Shown: positions 7,073 through 13,584, counted from the stretch's first letter. The stretch is 25,701 bases of DNA from Acidilobaceae archaeon UBA162 (GCA_002496425.1 DAJS01000001.1:1-25701); one strand, 5' to 3'. The notes: a model not told the origin generated them from the letters alone. Numbers and translations: made by a program.

Positions 7073-7258
7073 TCAGAACTCCTCTTCCTCTTCGCCGAAC
7101 TCCTCTTCCTCCTCGCCCTCTTCCTCCTCTTCTTCTGAAAACTCCTCTTCGCCGAACTCCTCTTCCTCCTCGCCTAGGTCCTCCTCTTCTGGAAACTCCT
7201 CCTCTTCGTCAGAGCCCTCCTCGCCCTCTTCCTCCTCTTCAATTACCTTCTTGGGCAA
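7073..7258 (-). CDS. Very small poly-glutamate protein with EEF repeats
   Basis: The predicted 61-residue protein starts MPKKVI and then is almost only glutamate: 38 of 61 residues are Glu, broken by Gly, Ser, Asp and five Phe, each preceded by at least two Glu. It ends exactly in Glu-Glu-Phe. TTG 7258 is chosen because a GAGGTGA ribosome site lies five bases upstream; TTG 7279 and GTG 7267 in the same frame give longer forms. A clear TATA box at 7303-7311 supports expression on this strand. I know no function for it. Such an acidic chain could be a nucleic-acid mimic, a basic-protein chaperone or a metal binder; this is speculation. A chance low-complexity frame is the alternative. Confidence 0.6.
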   Translation of the reverse strand: MPKKVIEEEEEGEEGSDEEEEFPEEEDLGEEEEEFGEEEFSEEEEEEGEEEEEFGEEEEEF

Positions 7259-7302
7259 CTCTTTCACCTCTGGGGTCAATCATTGGCAGCCACGAGCAAG
7301 TA

Positions 7303-7311
7303 TTATATAAA
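7303..7311 (-). promoter_or_regulatory. TATA box of the poly-glutamate gene
   Basis: On the minus strand this reads tttatataa, the strongest TATA match in the region. It predicts transcription from about 7281, some 23 nt before the TTG at 7258. An out-of-frame ATG at 7283 would encode only 14 residues and might sit exactly at the transcript start. Confidence 0.6.
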
Positions 7312-7378
7312 TATCTACCTCTGTGATCCAAGTCTAGTTAACATAGCCATTTAAAGAATTAGCGCCCTATTGTAACAG

Positions 7379-7387
7379 CTTATAAAG
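7379..7387 (+). promoter_or_regulatory. TATA box of the spt4-dpcK operon
   Basis: The sequence cttataaag is centred 32 bp before the Spt4 ATG at 7415, predicting a short leader that contains the GGTGAG ribosome site at 7405-7410. Confidence 0.6.
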
Positions 7388-7414
7388 CCCCTGACACGGC
7401 GTTTGGTGAGGGCC

Positions 7415-7642
7415 ATGCCGCGCACACCAGTCAGGAGGGTCTCACTTAAGGCATGCAAGAACTGTGGGGCCCTCGTGCCTAAGGAGGCCACCGTGTGTCC
7501 AGTATGTGGTTCTACCACATTCGTTGATGACTGGGAGGGCGTGATGATACTGCTAGACAATTCCGCATTGGCCGAGAAGCTTAAGACCAGCAAACACGGG
7601 GTCTTTGCCATAAGGGTGTCCGGGTCATACGTGTTCAAGTGA
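7415..7642 (+). CDS. spt4: Transcription elongation factor Spt4 (RNA polymerase subunit E'')
   Basis: A 75-residue zinc protein with CKNCG and CPVCG separated by about a dozen residues, then the conserved DDWEGVMILLDN strand and a C-terminal KHGVFAIRVS. This is archaeal Spt4, once called RpoE'', which binds Spt5 and makes RNA polymerase processive. ATG 7415 is chosen because GGTGAG lies four bases upstream; an in-frame TTG at 7403 is upstream of that site. It leads an operon with the dephospho-CoA kinase gene seven bases downstream, a common archaeal neighbour. RpoE' (Rpo7), which often precedes it, is absent here. Confidence 0.95.
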   Translation: MPRTPVRRVSLKACKNCGALVPKEATVCPVCGSTTFVDDWEGVMILLDNSALAEKLKTSKHGVFAIRVSGSYVFK

Positions 7643-7649
7643 GGCCACC

Positions 7650-8180
7650 TTGGATCTCCAGCTGAGCATCCCCGACCACCTGAGGGATGACTTCGGTAGC
7701 CCAAGAGGGCTCCTCGTAAGCGGCAGGCTAGCCAGCTACATAGACTCGGGGCGCTGGAGCAAGGTTGTCTGCGTTGGTGATGTAGTCACCGCATACTGCA
7801 TGGAGGCCTCCAGAAAGCCTGACCTGGTTGTCCTGGACTTGAAGACTAGAAGATCCGAGGCACAGGAAGGATACCTGACCAACCGGCTCAAGGAGGAGGG
7901 CTTCGAGGTTCTACGGGTCTCTAACCCGGCGGGCGGGCTGACGACCTCGGCTGCAGAAATCCTCTGTAGCGCGCTGAAGGGCAGCACACGCTCAGTCCTG
8001 ATAGTTGAAGGTGAGGAGGACATGTTGGCCCTTGCGGCACTTCAGTGCGCTCCACCTAACTCCCTGGTGGTATATGGGGTGCCCGCCCGCGGTGCGGCTA
8101 TGGTTGTAACAGATGTTAACATAGGCAGAGAAGCCCAGACAAGGCAGCTTCGCCTCAGGCCGAGGCCTCTTGAGAGCTAG
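7650..8180 (+). CDS. GTP-dependent dephospho-CoA kinase (DUF359 family)
   Basis: A 176-residue protein of the DUF359 family, whose Thermococcus member was shown to phosphorylate dephospho-CoA to CoA with GTP. The visible signature includes VVCVGDVVTAYCMEA near 38-52, PDLVVLDLKTRR near 57-68, and VEGEEDMLALAA with PPNSLVVYGVPARGAAMV near 120-150, with the usual acidic residues. It completes coenzyme A synthesis in archaea that lack bacterial CoaE. The start is TTG 7650; GTGAGG, overlapping the Spt4 stop, serves as its ribosome site, so the two are coupled. Its 3' end overlaps the convergent small gene by 26 bp. Confidence 0.9.
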   Translation: MDLQLSIPDHLRDDFGSPRGLLVSGRLASYIDSGRWSKVVCVGDVVTAYCMEASRKPDLVVLDLKTRRSEAQEGYLTNRLKEEGFEVLRVSNPAGGLTTSAAEILCSALKGSTRSVLIVEGEEDMLALAALQCAPPNSLVVYGVPARGAAMVVTDVNIGREAQTRQLRLRPRPLES

Positions 8181-8388
8181 ACTTGCCGTAGACGTAGGTA
8201 TAAGCCCTCAGCAGCCACGCTGGCACCTGTTTAATCAGTTCATAGGCCTCCTCCCAGCTATCAAGCCCTAGCTCCCTTGCCAGCTCCTCTAATGTCATGT
8301 TAGTGTTAACGTATTTGCGTAGCGTCTCTATAACATTATCTGTGAGCTCTATCTCCTTCTCGCCAACCCTCACCTTAGGCCTTTCCAT
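8155..8388 (-). CDS. Small conserved-looking protein, function unknown
   Basis: A 77-residue protein, MERPKVRVGEKEIEL followed by a helix and a MTLEELARELGLDSWEEA segment that resembles the first helices of a helix-turn-helix, then a hydrophobic aromatic helix VPAWLLRAYTYVYG. The central motif could be DNA-binding or a simple helical bundle; I cannot decide. ATG 8388 is used; GTG 8394 adds two residues and has GGCGAG upstream. Regular charge distribution and a plausible start support a real gene despite its 26-bp tail overlap with the dephospho-CoA kinase gene. Confidence 0.6.
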   Translation of the reverse strand: MERPKVRVGEKEIELTDNVIETLRKYVNTNMTLEELARELGLDSWEEAYELIKQVPAWLLRAYTYVYGKSSSQEASA

Positions 8389-8466
8389 TGCCACTCGCCG
8401 AGGAGGGTCTGAGAGGCGGGTTAAAGGGAGTTATGCATTCTGGCCAAAGCATTAGCTAGGAATTGG

Positions 8467-8569
8467 TGGGGCCGCGGGGATTTGAACCCCGGACCACCAG
8501 CGATCTGGACGGCCTGGCATGGGGGCCTGCTCCCCAGGCTGGCATCCTACCAGGCTAGACGACGGCCCC
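8467..8569 (-). tRNA. tRNA-Pro (anticodon GGG), intron-containing
   Basis: Read on the minus strand, the ends pair perfectly (GGGGCCG with CGGCCCC, discriminator A at 8467; CCA is not encoded). The T arm is CGGGG-UUCAAAU-CCCCG. The anticodon stem is CCAGC with GCUGG, and the loop begins C-U-GGG-G, giving anticodon GGG at 8533-8535, which reads CCC and CCU. A 29-nt intron at 8503-8531 separates positions 37 and 38. The mature tRNA would be 74 nt. A TATA-like element at 8596-8603 lies about 30 bp upstream of its 5' end. Confidence 0.93.
8503..8531 (-). other. tRNA-Pro intron with bulge-helix-bulge motif
   Basis: The 29-nt intron folds into a standard bulge-helix-bulge: loop bases 32-35 (CUGG) pair with CCAG near the intron 3' end to form the 4-bp central helix, flanked by the 3-nt bulges GGA and AUC. 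The splicing endonuclease would cut GG^A and AU^C, exactly at 37/38. The rest of the intron can form GC and GGCC/GGCC pairings with a small loop. Confidence 0.88.
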
Positions 8570-8595
8570 ACCGGAGGAGATCTATGATGCCTGGG

Positions 8596-8603
8596 ATTAA
8601 AAT
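8596..8603 (-). promoter_or_regulatory. TATA-like element of tRNA-Pro
   Basis: On the minus strand this reads attttaat, centred 30 bp before the tRNA 5' end, at the spacing expected for a stable-RNA promoter. It is a weaker match than the tRNA-Gln promoter. Confidence 0.45.
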
Positions 8604-8815
8604 GGTTACTGAAGAGTTCTTAAGCTATATAGATCTGTTAGAGTGTATACCTAGCTTTTATGAGAGTTAAGCGCAACCTGTGCCTTGACACAGTTCAGAG
8701 TTCTCAACTTGTACCCTGCTGGCATACCCCTGATTAGCGGCCTCCAGAGAAAGAGCTGAGGGTCAGAGCCCCTATTAGTTAGGCCAGGCCCTTTGGTATT
8801 ACTGGGCTTAGACTC
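8604..8815. other. Intergenic stretch without an identified gene
   Basis: Between tRNA-Pro and the zinc-ribbon gene I find no convincing gene. A minus-strand frame across 8651-8854 has no recognisable motif and no promoter. I looked for C/D-box guide RNA motifs: one ATGATG-like box (8584-8589) with a CTGA downstream occurs near the tRNA promoter, but the second box pair is missing. Confidence 0.4.
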
Positions 8816-9154
8816 TTGACGAGCGGGGTAGGCAGGATCATAATAAGATGCCACAACTGTGGCGCTAAGCTGTATAAATACGCCATAGGTGACAAGGATG
8901 ACAAGAATAAGTTCAATGGGCCTCCGGTACCCAAGAGGGCCTTGGGCGGCTTTGATGACTATACTTGCCCCGTCTGTGGTACTAAGCTCCTTGAGAGGCC
9001 CAGGTCGATAAGGTTCCTGCCTGCTGACCAGTTCCCTAAGCTGTTCGTTGAGGATGAGTATAGGCTGCGCCTTGCCTCAGAGGTCAGCAGCGTGGTGGTC
9101 AGACCGGGCGTTGTCAATGCAGTTAACCTAAGGGAGGGCGTGGTTGAGGCTTAG
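8816..9154 (+). CDS. Zinc-ribbon protein, function unknown
   Basis: A 112-residue protein with a split zinc ribbon: CHNCG at residues 12-16 and CPVCG at 51-55, joined by a charged loop with several Lys and Asp. The C-terminal half (RFLPADQFPKLFVEDEYRL, then a Val-rich strand) is unfamiliar. TTG 8816 is the only start codon after an in-frame TAG, so the start is secure if the gene is real, though no good ribosome site is seen. It probably binds zinc and a nucleic acid or protein partner, but no family can be named. It overlaps the convergent kinase gene by 32 bp at their 3' ends. Confidence 0.7.
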   Translation: MTSGVGRIIIRCHNCGAKLYKYAIGDKDDKNKFNGPPVPKRALGGFDDYTCPVCGTKLLERPRSIRFLPADQFPKLFVEDEYRLRLASEVSSVVVRPGVVNAVNLREGVVEA

Positions 9155-9917
9155 CCTTAGCACTCATGAACTTAAGGAAAGCGTTCTCAACCTCCAAGTA
9201 GCTTTCTCTTGAGCAGGAACGTCTATAGCCTGTCAGGACCTCCCTGAGCTCGGACAGAGGTAGATTCAGCTGACGCCAGAGAAAGGAGGTCACCTTTGAG
9301 ACGTTGCCGCAGCCGTCGGTGGCCGACTCAAGATCAACAATAAGTGCCCTGGGACTCTGAGGCCAATAGGGGTAAATCACATTGCCCTGGGGCCTGTGAA
9401 GCTCGGCATGAAGTATATTGGCTAGATCTAACTGACGTGCGGCCCTTAAGGCCTCGAGGACCGTCTGAGGCCCCAGCCCGCTGAGCTCTATGAGCTTTCC
9501 CAGCGTGATGACGCCCAAGTAATCCATAAGTATGAAGTTGTCCGAATACGTCACTACCGAGGGCGACGCGCCTGCCCTTGAAGCCCTTTCGAGCCTCCAG
9601 GCCTCCTCGGCAAGGCTCGTCCTTCTGCTGTCAGACCTCTTAATCTTCAGGGCTGTCAAGCCCTCCGAAGTTATGGCCGCTACGACCACGCTGCTGTGGC
9701 CCTTGCCCAGTACCCTTAGCCCAGGCACCACAAAGTCCAGCGAGGTTGGGCCGTAGATGCAAAGGCCTTCAACTCCGGCTGAGCTCAGTTCTGAGGCCCT
9801 TCTCGTCGCATCGCAGCCACCTACATGAGGAGGGTAACAGAGGACGGCACGTGCCTTAAGTGAGCTCAGTGGCGCAAACTCCACGCAGGTACTGACAGCA
9901 GCTCCTCCATAGCCCAT
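9123..9917 (-). CDS. Predicted Ser/Thr protein kinase, COG2112 type
   Basis: A 264-residue atypical kinase. Seen in order: a glycine-rich VLGKGHSSVVVAA loop near 69-80, the lysine of ALKIKRSD at about 91, an acidic helix EEAWRLERA, a hinge region FILMDYLG, the catalytic-like HAELHRPQGNVIY near 170-182, and a metal-binding-like IVDLESATD near 193-201. These match archaeal COG2112 predicted kinases, small relatives of the RIO and Bud32 kinases. Substrates are not known. The frame extends upstream to ATG 9998, inside the CCA-enzyme gene; ATG 9917, with AGGTGG four bases upstream, is preferred, and GTG 9884 is possible. It is last in the ThpR-CCA operon, suggesting a link to tRNA metabolism. Confidence 0.8.
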   Translation of the reverse strand: MGYGGAAVSTCVEFAPLSSLKARAVLCYPPHVGGCDATRRASELSSAGVEGLCIYGPTSLDFVVPGLRVLGKGHSSVVVAAITSEGLTALKIKRSDSRRTSLAEEAWRLERASRAGASPSVVTYSDNFILMDYLGVITLGKLIELSGLGPQTVLEALRAARQLDLANILHAELHRPQGNVIYPYWPQSPRALIVDLESATDGCGNVSKVTSFLWRQLNLPLSELREVLTGYRRSCSRESYLEVENAFLKFMSAKAKPQPRPPLG

Positions 9918-11221
9918 CTTCCCACCTGACCCGCTCTCTGAGATGCCGAAGGAAACTCCAGGACCTCGCATGACTCCATGTTGTTCAGTGCCGCCCACTT
10001 CCTAGCGATCTCCGAGGCGTGACGCTCTTCCCTTGGCCTTACTCCTATCACATAGCCTTCGAAAAGGGCCACGCCACCCTCGTCAGCCCTCTTTGAGACA
10101 AAGGACAGGAGACTCTCAGTGTCGCCCCAGGCTGGAGGACCTCTTAGCACCTCAAGCTCTGGAAGCTCCTCCTCGGCTACGGCAACCCCTATGGCTGACG
10201 TGCTAAACTCGTCCGTGTACTCTGAGTATCTCAGTACCGTGAAGCCCCTCTCCCTCAGGTAGCTCGCGAGGGATCTGACTTGCCTGGCCAGCCGGCCCCA
10301 TAGGTCTGTAGGGGGAGTTGAGCTGTAGTCACCGTGGCACAACAGGACAACAGCGTGGACATTTAGGCCTAGCCTCTCAAAGCTCACACGCCTTGAGAAG
10401 ATATGGAAGAACTCAGGGCTCGGGCTGGCCAGATATAGCTTTGATGCCGCTATGAAGTTTGACAGCTTCTCAAGCGTTACTGCGGCTGCCGCGTTCCTTA
10501 GGGGATCCACGGGGTCAACAAATATCATTGGGGAGTCAGGGTATCTAGACCTCAACAGCTTCAAGTCAGCCTTACCAGTGATGTCAATTATTACCGGTGG
10601 TCTCCAGCGGGATGCTGCCTCCAGCACACCTCTGAAGCTTCCGTAGTTTATAGTGAGTAGCTCTGCTAGGTAGCCAGAGAAGCCGCCTACGTGCGCCTCA
10701 GCCCCGTAAACCCCCACTCCCTTCATAAATGACTTGAGGAGCCTAACGTCATCAGCAAGGCACTCGTTAAGTCTGGACCTCACATACCTTGTGTGCAGGG
10801 GCGTCCTCTCCACACCCTTGGGGCCTTCGGCACTATACTGGCCCGCTACTGGGACCACATCAACGTCAACACCCATAAGCGACACCGTCACGTACGGGTG
10901 CTCGCTGTACTTCATCAGGACGGGCAGTCCCTTCAGGGCCTCCTGGAGGAAGTCCTTCCCCTTGTTGTTAACCCACTCCCTCGTTAGGTCTTGGAATACA
11001 ACGAAGACGTCCAGCTCCCACCTATCTGAGAGCAGTGTCCCCTTAGCGTAACTGCCCTCAGCCTCTATGATAGCCCTTACGCCAGACCTGCTGAGATATT
11101 CGTATACCCTTGATGATATGAACCTGTAGAGCCTACCCAGCACCGCTAGTTGCAGCGCGCTGGGCCTAATATTCTGAAGTATCTCCTCCTCAAGCTGCGT
11201 ACGGCTGCAGCCTGGGTTCAT
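9866..11221 (-). CDS. cca: CCA-adding enzyme, archaeal class I
   Basis: The 451-residue tRNA nucleotidyltransferase adds or repairs the 3' CCA end of tRNAs using CTP and ATP without a template. The class I signature is visible: GSYAKGT at 56-62, then the carboxylates Glu69 and Asp71 in ELDVFVVF, and a third carboxylate in VDVDVVP near 118-124; the Archaeoglobus enzyme likewise uses Glu, Asp, Asp. Length fits the family. The two tRNA genes in this window lack encoded CCA, consistent with need for this enzyme. The ATG overlaps the ThpR stop (ATGA), and the kinase gene begins inside its 3' end. Confidence 0.95.
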   Translation of the reverse strand: MNPGCSRTQLEEEILQNIRPSALQLAVLGRLYRFISSRVYEYLSRSGVRAIIEAEGSYAKGTLLSDRWELDVFVVFQDLTREWVNNKGKDFLQEALKGLPVLMKYSEHPYVTVSLMGVDVDVVPVAGQYSAEGPKGVERTPLHTRYVRSRLNECLADDVRLLKSFMKGVGVYGAEAHVGGFSGYLAELLTINYGSFRGVLEAASRWRPPVIIDITGKADLKLLRSRYPDSPMIFVDPVDPLRNAAAAVTLEKLSNFIAASKLYLASPSPEFFHIFSRRVSFERLGLNVHAVVLLCHGDYSSTPPTDLWGRLARQVRSLASYLRERGFTVLRYSEYTDEFSTSAIGVAVAEEELPELEVLRGPPAWGDTESLLSFVSKRADEGGVALFEGYVIGVRPREERHASEIARKWAALNNMESCEVLEFPSASQRAGQVGRWAMEELLSVPAWSLRH

Positions 11222-11772
11222 GATACCTTGGCCTCTGCTATGGTCTCATATATTGGACCCCTGGGCGTTAAGATGCTCTTTTTAAGCCTAACAACGTTCA
11301 CCTCCTGCTCGCCAGCCTCATAGTTGGCAAAGTCGGCCAAAAATCTGACTATGGCAGGATGCCCACGTTCCTTGAGCCTGGCAATGGTGACGTGAGGCGA
11401 GAACTCCTCGGGCTCAAGCGCTACACCTATGTCCCTGAGCATAGAGTCTACCTGGTCCCTTATTGCCTTGAGCTCCTCGAACCCCTGAGCTACGCCAATC
11501 CAGACAACCCTTGCATTTGATGGTGATGGAAATGCCCCGACGCCACTCAGCCTGAGCGTGAACGGCTTGAACCTGAGTCTAGCTATCACATGGGACCTTA
11601 TGTCATCCACAATGTAGTTGGGCACCTCGCCAATGAACCTGATCGTTATGTGAAGGTTCTCTGGCTCCACGAGCTTCATGGATACCCTGGTCTCCATGAG
11701 GTGGCCCTCTAGCTCTCTGAGCCTGGCAACTATATCCTCCTTGTCTATATCAACAGCTATGAATACCCTCAA
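11218..11772 (-). CDS. thpR: RNA 2',3'-cyclic phosphodiesterase ThpR (2H family)
   Basis: A 184-residue LigT/2H phosphoesterase with the two catalytic His-x-Thr motifs, HIT at 41-43 and HVT at 127-129, in the symmetric two-lobe layout. Such enzymes open 2',3'-cyclic phosphates on RNA and can form or break 2'-5' bonds. The start is TTG 11772, fixed by MRVFIAVDI, which is the usual N-terminus. It shares an apparent promoter at 11805-11814 with the divergent PDCD5 gene and is coupled to cca. Pairing an end-healing phosphodiesterase with the CCA enzyme suggests tRNA 3'-end maturation or repair. Confidence 0.92.
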   Translation of the reverse strand: MRVFIAVDIDKEDIVARLRELEGHLMETRVSMKLVEPENLHITIRFIGEVPNYIVDDIRSHVIARLRFKPFTLRLSGVGAFPSPSNARVVWIGVAQGFEELKAIRDQVDSMLRDIGVALEPEEFSPHVTIARLKERGHPAIVRFLADFANYEAGEQEVNVVRLKKSILTPRGPIYETIAEAKVS

Positions 11773-11804
11773 GCGCTTTCCCTGAGCCTAAGGTCCCTAT
11801 AGAT

Positions 11805-11814
11805 CTTTTATTAG
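11805..11814. promoter_or_regulatory. Shared TATA region for thpR and the PDCD5 gene
   Basis: The sequence cttttattag reads as ctaataaaag on the other strand, and is TATA-like on both. It predicts starts near 11835 (12 nt before the PDCD5 ATG) and near 11783 (11 nt before the ThpR TTG). No second candidate exists in the 74-bp gap. Confidence 0.5.
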
Positions 11815-11846
11815 CTCTCTGCACACTGCTGACCTAAGGGACCTCT

Positions 11847-12218
11847 ATGAGCATTTATGATGCTGACAGCAGTGACGAGTACACGGATTCGGAGCTCGAG
11901 GAACTGAAGAGGAGGGAGCTGGAGAACCTGCGCAGGCAGCTGGCCCAGCGGCAGAAGGAGCAGGAGGAGAGGGCACGTAGGGAGGCAGAAATTATGGCAG
12001 TTCTAAGGGCTATCATGGAGCCAGAAGCCCTCGACCGGATAACTAACCTGAAGCTGGTGAGGCCTGAGCTGGCGGACGCCGCAATTAACGCTGTCCTAAC
12101 TCTTGTCCGCTCTGGCAGGCTTCAGACCCCAGTCAGGGATGATGACCTGAAAAGGGTTTTAATAGAGCTGGATAGCCAGTCAAGGAGAGACTACGAGATA
12201 AGATTCAAGAGGAAGTGA
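11847..12218 (+). CDS. PDCD5/TFAR19-family DNA-binding protein
   Basis: A 123-residue protein: an acidic N-terminus, a long charged helix with ELEELKRRELENLRRQL and its continuation (about 15-48), then a compact helical core with MEPEALDRITNLKLVRPELA and a DLKRVLIELD segment near the end. This is the archaeal PDCD5 family, whose archaeal members have a three-helix bundle and bind DNA weakly; in eukaryotes it interacts with the chaperonin TRiC. It is the first gene of an operon with L39e and L31e, a conserved archaeal neighbourhood that links it to ribosome genes. ATG start with a short leader. Confidence 0.9.
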   Translation: MSIYDADSSDEYTDSELEELKRRELENLRRQLAQRQKEQEERARREAEIMAVLRAIMEPEALDRITNLKLVRPELADAAINAVLTLVRSGRLQTPVRDDDLKRVLIELDSQSRRDYEIRFKRK

Positions 12219-12228
12219 GGTGTCTAAC

Positions 12229-12384
12229 GTGGGGAGGTACAAACCCCTGGCCAGGAAGCTAAGGTTAGCACATGCGCTCAAGAGTAACTCGCCCGTGCCC
12301 GCCTGGGTAATAGTCAAGACACTGAGGAAGTTCACGTTTAACCCTAAGAGGAGATACTGGAGGGCATCAAAGCTGGACGTGTGA
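12229..12384 (+). CDS. rpl39e: 50S ribosomal protein L39e
   Basis: This gene is short and easily missed. From GTG 12229 it encodes 51 residues, the family length, starting MGRYKPLARKLRLAHAL and containing PVPAWVIVKT and NPKRRYWRASKL. L39e is a small basic protein without a folded core that lines the peptide exit tunnel. An in-frame GTG at 12220 would add three residues, but the GAGGTG at 12217-12222 is well placed as a ribosome site for 12229, and this start aligns exactly with the usual MSRNKP N-terminus. PDCD5 ends ten bases before; L31e follows after ten bases. Confidence 0.95.
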   Translation: MGRYKPLARKLRLAHALKSNSPVPAWVIVKTLRKFTFNPKRRYWRASKLDV

Positions 12385-12394
12385 GGTGAACGGC

Positions 12395-12718
12395 ATGGAG
12401 CCAGGCGAATCGGTGGTGTTCGTCTTTAACCTGAGCAAGGTCTACTTCGGTAGGAGCTCTAACAGAGCCAAGAGGGCTGTTAACATGTTAAGGCAACTGG
12501 TCTCAAGGCATGCCAAGGTGCCGCTTGAGTCTGTTGTGATCCTTAACGATGTTAACGATTACATCTGGAGCAGAGGCATCAGAAGGCCGCCAAGGAAGGT
12601 CAAGGTGCTTGTGACCCTTGTTAAGGAGGAGGAGACCATAAAAGCCATCGTCTCCCTAGCCCGCGAGAAGCTACCCATAGGCAAGGTAGCAAAGGGGCCT
12701 CAGAGTAAGGCCGGGTAG
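12395..12718 (+). CDS. rpl31e: 50S ribosomal protein L31e
   Basis: A 107-residue L31e with FVFNLSKVYFG, a basic helix RAKRAVNMLRQLVSRHAKV (about 24-42), the conserved NDYIWSRGIRRPPRKVKVLV, and a C-terminal KEEETIKAIV strand region. L31e sits near the exit of the peptide tunnel and can contact chaperones and SRP. ATG 12395 is chosen over GTG 12386 because AGGTGA lies five bases upstream. It is the last gene of the PDCD5-L39e-L31e operon; a short T-run follows at 12746-12750. In many archaea aIF6 comes next in the same direction, but here aIF6 is inverted. Confidence 0.93.
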   Translation: MEPGESVVFVFNLSKVYFGRSSNRAKRAVNMLRQLVSRHAKVPLESVVILNDVNDYIWSRGIRRPPRKVKVLVTLVKEEETIKAIVSLAREKLPIGKVAKGPQSKAG

Positions 12719-12745
12719 CTGACTCTTGCCGATTAATCTTCATCC

Positions 12746-12750
12746 TTTTT
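12746..12750 (+). terminator. Possible T-rich terminator after L31e
   Basis: A run of five T lies about 28 bp after the L31e stop, within a T-rich stretch. Archaeal RNA polymerase often stops at such runs without a hairpin. The run is short, so this is tentative. Confidence 0.35.
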
Positions 12751-12807
12751 ACCTGAAAGCCTTACTTTCCGAGACGGAGAGGAGATCTGGGTCGGGCTCT
12801 GGGAGGC

Positions 12808-13494
12808 TCAGGAACTTCCTGGCCCGGAGAACACTGTCTGTATCCTGACTAGCTCAGGACCTGTAGTGTCGTAGCCCACTATGGCCCCCTTTGAGTTGAC
12901 CACTAGCCCTGTCCTCACGAACGAGACCCCGAAATTTATTGTGCCGGTCCTCAGGGGAACCTTAAATATGTCCTCAAGGTCTTTAAGCTCATCATCAGTT
13001 ATGTCAGGGTATACGAGGCCTCCAACGTTGTTAACAGCCACTGTGGCGCCAACAGTTATTATTCCGCCCACACTTCTCTTGACCACTTCAACGCCAAGCA
13101 CGTCGGAAGCCACCTTCAGGGCCTCCTCCTCTAGGCCAACATAGGCCACAGCTCCCTTGTCGTTGGCAACTATCAAGTTGCCAACAGCATTGTTCTTGCT
13201 AGGCAGAACGGCCACGTTGAGGTCCCCTACAGCGCCCTTTATGGCCTGAAGCTCCTTGTCAGATACCCCGCTTGGCAGAAGGATACCGTTGTTATTTCCA
13301 GCAACCAGAACCCCCGCTAGCCTAGTGCCTAGCATGGTAGTCATAATTACGTCTACCTTAAGGGCTGACTGTATCAGCTCGACTTCACGTGGGGTCAGGC
13401 CTGGCGGCGCCAGGGCCAGCCTATCGTTGGCAAAAATGTAGACCCCAACATTGCTGTTGCCGAATATCTGTGCTTTAACTACTTCGAACGCCAT
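12808..13494 (-). CDS. eif6: Translation initiation factor aIF6
   Basis: The 228-residue protein is built of five repeats of about 45 residues, visible as recurring GNNNG, ANDKG and NSKG-containing turns (for instance GVLVAGNNNGILLPSG and NLIVANDKGAVAYVG). This is the five-bladed pentein fold of eIF6, which binds the large subunit near the sarcin-ricin loop and blocks joining of the subunits. ATG 13494 is chosen: it gives the family N-terminus MAFEVVKAQIFGN and lies eight bases after the predicted transcript start; the open frame runs further upstream through the promoter. SBDS, encoded about 8 kb away, is the factor associated with eIF6 release in eukaryotes. Confidence 0.95.
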   Translation of the reverse strand: MAFEVVKAQIFGNSNVGVYIFANDRLALAPPGLTPREVELIQSALKVDVIMTTMLGTRLAGVLVAGNNNGILLPSGVSDKELQAIKGAVGDLNVAVLPSKNNAVGNLIVANDKGAVAYVGLEEEALKVASDVLGVEVVKRSVGGIITVGATVAVNNVGGLVYPDITDDELKDLEDIFKVPLRTGTINFGVSFVRTGLVVNSKGAIVGYDTTGPELVRIQTVFSGPGSS

Positions 13495-13522
13495 ACCTTG
13501 CTCCAGGTGTCCTGGTACGCAA

Positions 13523-13532
13523 GATATTAATA
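13523..13532 (-). promoter_or_regulatory. TATA box of aIF6
   Basis: On the minus strand this reads tattaatatc. Its centre is 34 bp before the ATG at 13494, predicting a leader of about eight nt. Confidence 0.55.
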
Positions 13533-13556
13533 GGGTTTTAGCGAGAAGCTCTATTA

Positions 13557-13584
13557 CGTTAATATTAACGACAATATTAACGAC
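13557..13584. repeat. Palindrome and 12-bp tandem repeat upstream of aIF6
   Basis: Positions 13557-13570 form a perfect 14-bp palindrome (cgttaatattaacg). In addition aatattaacgac occurs twice back to back at 13561-13572 and 13573-13584. The block is AT-rich, unlike its surroundings, and lies 25-60 bp upstream of the aIF6 TATA box and 17 bp from the tRNA-Gln 3' end. It could be an operator for aIF6 or a transcript-end element of the tRNA. Confidence 0.6.

Noticed and set aside
7073..7258. Glu-rich tract as a DNA repeat or error
   Set aside because: The repeat is irregular at the DNA level (GAG and GAA mixed, with varied interruptions) and has a TATA box and ribosome site, so a coding explanation was preferred, though with reduced confidence.
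8580..8620. Possible C/D-box guide RNA
   Set aside because: One C-box-like ATGATG and a nearby CTGA were found, but no second C'/D' pair and the spacing is too short.
8651..8854. Minus-strand 67-codon frame upstream of the zinc-ribbon gene
   Set aside because: No promoter, no ribosome site, no recognisable protein pattern, and it overlaps the 5' end of the zinc-ribbon gene.
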